DNA of 64,000 nucleotides, from NCBI GenBank assembly GCA_947179485.1, contig OX359250.1:39524783-39588782 (forward strand), given 5' to 3'. Each line of letters starts with the position of its first letter. The first letter of the stretch is position 1. The notes under the pieces are model-generated. The model ran no database searches and was not told the DNA's origin. It worked only from the letters and a program-made list of their open reading frames with translations. A program made the translations under genes and the position numbers. Origin of the DNA: Allacma fusca (lineage: Eukaryota; Arthropoda; Collembola; Symphypleona; Sminthuridae). Shown piece after piece: positions 62,092-64,000 of the stretch.

Positions 62092-64000
62092 GCCGGATTT
62101 GTGCCTGTCAAATATTAATAATTTAGGAAATGAGGCCGTTCAATTGACACAAGGTTTTCCACTTGCAATTAGTCCCTCCAGTCTGTGTCTGTATGTGTAC
62201 CCTTCACACGTGTGTCTTTTGTAATCTCACCCACAGGACACTATACCACACAGTACACTTGTATAATTATGAGTTCCTATGTAGAGATATACATGAGAGA
62301 ATACAAGTAAAGGCACACGAAACCCTTCCAGAAAAAGGCTATCCTCCCAGCTAATTTTTTTTTTCTGGAACATTTTACATATATTGTGGTTTGTTTTGGG
62401 AAATAACGAACCCAGAGGACATTGATCTGTTCCAATAGTACTCCCATCCTGTTTTCTACTTTGAAATTTCAGTTTTTTTCCCCCCAGTGTTTGGTTTTGT
62501 TCTAATCACTCCCCGCAAAACAAATGTTCCATTATTTTAAACAAGAGCCCGGCACATGTTTACAATCTTCCAGACACTCTGCTCTTATAAATGATGAAAA
62601 TGCAGGTGCCTGGGATTTTTGCGTAGAGTTATTGCTCCCGTCCACGGAAGACAAGTTAAATGTATAAAAACCCAGAAAAGGAACAACAGACGGTTGATAG
62701 AGCTCCAAATGAAATCATAAGGATATAAAAGTACTGAACCTCATCGCGTGCCCATTGTTAAGTGAAACTACATATATTCTGTTTACAATACTAAATGCTC
62801 TGGAGTATCGAGTTCTTGCAATTTATTTGATACAGTTTGATCCTGTACACTTATTTTGTAAAATAATTCCATTAAACTAATACTATATATGTCAGGACCG
62901 TTTGAAATCCTATTTTTCCTTCCTATGAGGACATGCTCCTAAAATTGTGTAAGAATTATCAACATATTCAGTTGTATATACAAATTGTCCTTGATGACTC
63001 TCGGGGTTTGGAGGAGCATCTGCTGCGCAATGTTAAGGAATAAGTTGAGACTCACACTCCTTCACTGCTGGTTGTAAGTAGATATTTAAGTTCGATAGTT
63101 AAGTTCGATAGGGATCATTATTACTCGAGATAGGATAAATTACTGTGAGGAAGCTTTGGTGAGAGAATGCAGGTGCTGAAGAGGGATTTACCTAAACGGA
63201 GGGATTATCACGCGAAAAATCGCTTGTAAAAATTGACCCCAGGAGTAGTAATTGTCACTTGGGCTCCGAGTGAATGAGAAGGCTTTACAGTATATAGTGA
63301 AGTGTACTGTGAATGCTAATGGGATCGGCTCACTCCATATGATTATCCAAACGGAGGGGCATGAATGAGTTGAATAATTTGTCCTTCCGATTATAAATTC
63401 TACTTGTAAAAAGCAAGTACTCACAATTAAATGGGGTGCATTAAAGTTGCGTAGGTGCTGAAATATGTAGGATACTTTGAAATACGCTTTTAAGCAGTCC
63501 CCATACGATATCTATATAGGGGAGAGCCCGGGCTCCATCCCAGTGACTACTACTACACGATCTACTATGTAATTGCAGAGATCCATATCTATATAGGAGG
63601 ATTGAGGAAAATCTGACGCCACACACCAATTTACTTAATAACATAGGCCGAGGGTTTAAACTGAATTAAATAGAACGGAGATATGTGATTGAATCAAGAG
63701 CAAATTCAAGATTTAAATAAATACCTACTTGGCTGGAGCTTACTCAAGAGGGACTTCTCCCTAGATCTATTGCAAAGGGTAACCTCAGAATTAACCATGT
63801 ACTCGCTCTCACCATGTACTGGCTTTTAGTTAGTGTGTGTGCATGTGTATGTGTGTGTGTATAGACTTCCATTCATCTCCTAAATACAGTGCAATTATGC
63901 TTGTACGAGGTTCCCGTGGTGCTCCTGAGGAACCAGAACCACTTCCAGGGCATTACTTTTTACCTCATAATTAAAATACAAGACACAAATTTATAACTCC
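57469..64000. other. Non-coding stretch to the end of the window
   Basis: It contains a poly-T run (58074-58095), a GA run (61304-61325), a CA run (61798-61815) and the long CT repeat at 62 kb. A 53-codon frame at 57724-57885 begins with a hydrophobic, signal-like stretch (MKNIFVFILFVRIL) followed by a basic, Tyr/Pro-rich peptide. It could be a small secreted peptide but lacks a recognisable processing pattern. No other gene is supported. Confidence 0.4.
62004..62088. repeat. Long (CT)n microsatellite
   Basis: An uninterrupted CT run of about 85 nt, the longest simple repeat in the window. Its length is prone to polymorphism and assembly error. Confidence 0.97.

Noticed and set aside
61911..62111. 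Frame encoding an Arg-Glu repeat
   Set aside because: It is the CT microsatellite read on the minus strand.
1..64000. CRISPR arrays, bacterial operons, rRNA genes
   Set aside because: Spliced genes, microsatellites and animal transposons show a eukaryotic nuclear sequence. No regularly spaced direct repeats with unique spacers and no rRNA-like blocks were seen.

Overview
The window is animal nuclear DNA: AT-rich, mostly non-coding, with short spliced exons, many dinucleotide microsatellites and a dense patch of DNA transposons. An Atonal-type bHLH gene and an Ala/Pro/Val-rich cuticle-type protein gene point to an arthropod. A crustacean (copepod-like) source would fit, but the sequence alone does not prove it.

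1-5.4 kb, + strand: signs of one or two host genes. A signal-peptide exon is followed by Cys-rich and Ser/Thr-rich open frames (1491-2276). Further on are eight small exons (4001-5404) ending in a type I membrane protein with a transmembrane segment and a Tyr-containing cytoplasmic tail. All seven internal introns there are phase 1.

5.5-18.2 kb: a transposon-rich block. In order it holds a GC-rich minisatellite; a 1301-bp mariner-type element with a nearly full transposase frame carrying one stop; a decayed 2.27-kb hAT element with a matching 9-bp target duplication; an 827-bp non-autonomous hAT-like element with an 8-bp duplication; a CCGAAAA-rich repeat; and a 5.55-kb element with inverted ends CCCAATGAGCAC. 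The last one carries an uninterrupted 660-aa Tnp2-like transposase frame and a six-exon gene for a 388-aa protein with a DUF4806-like C-terminus. The transposase frame lies entirely inside the first intron of the six-exon gene. This is the layout of plant En/Spm (tnpD inside the tnpA intron), and arrays of an AACGTCAG motif near both ends could be the binding sites of the accessory protein. This is the most interesting object in the window.

18.2-45.4 kb: mostly non-coding DNA with microsatellites and small TA-flanked MITE-like repeats. The clear gene is a two-exon secreted or GPI-anchored Cys-rich protein (29669-30382, +). A few short exon-like segments are listed at low confidence.

45.4-51.7 kb, - strand: an atonal-family gene (two exons), a candidate two-exon fragment near 48 kb, and a three-exon cuticle-type protein gene with a TATA box. 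51.8-64 kb: mostly non-coding, with one 128-codon terminal exon candidate at 54.3-54.6 kb, a second open frame at 57.2-57.5 kb, and an 85-bp CT microsatellite at 62 kb.

Apart from the two genes of the 5.55-kb transposon, I see no sign that neighbouring genes act in one pathway.
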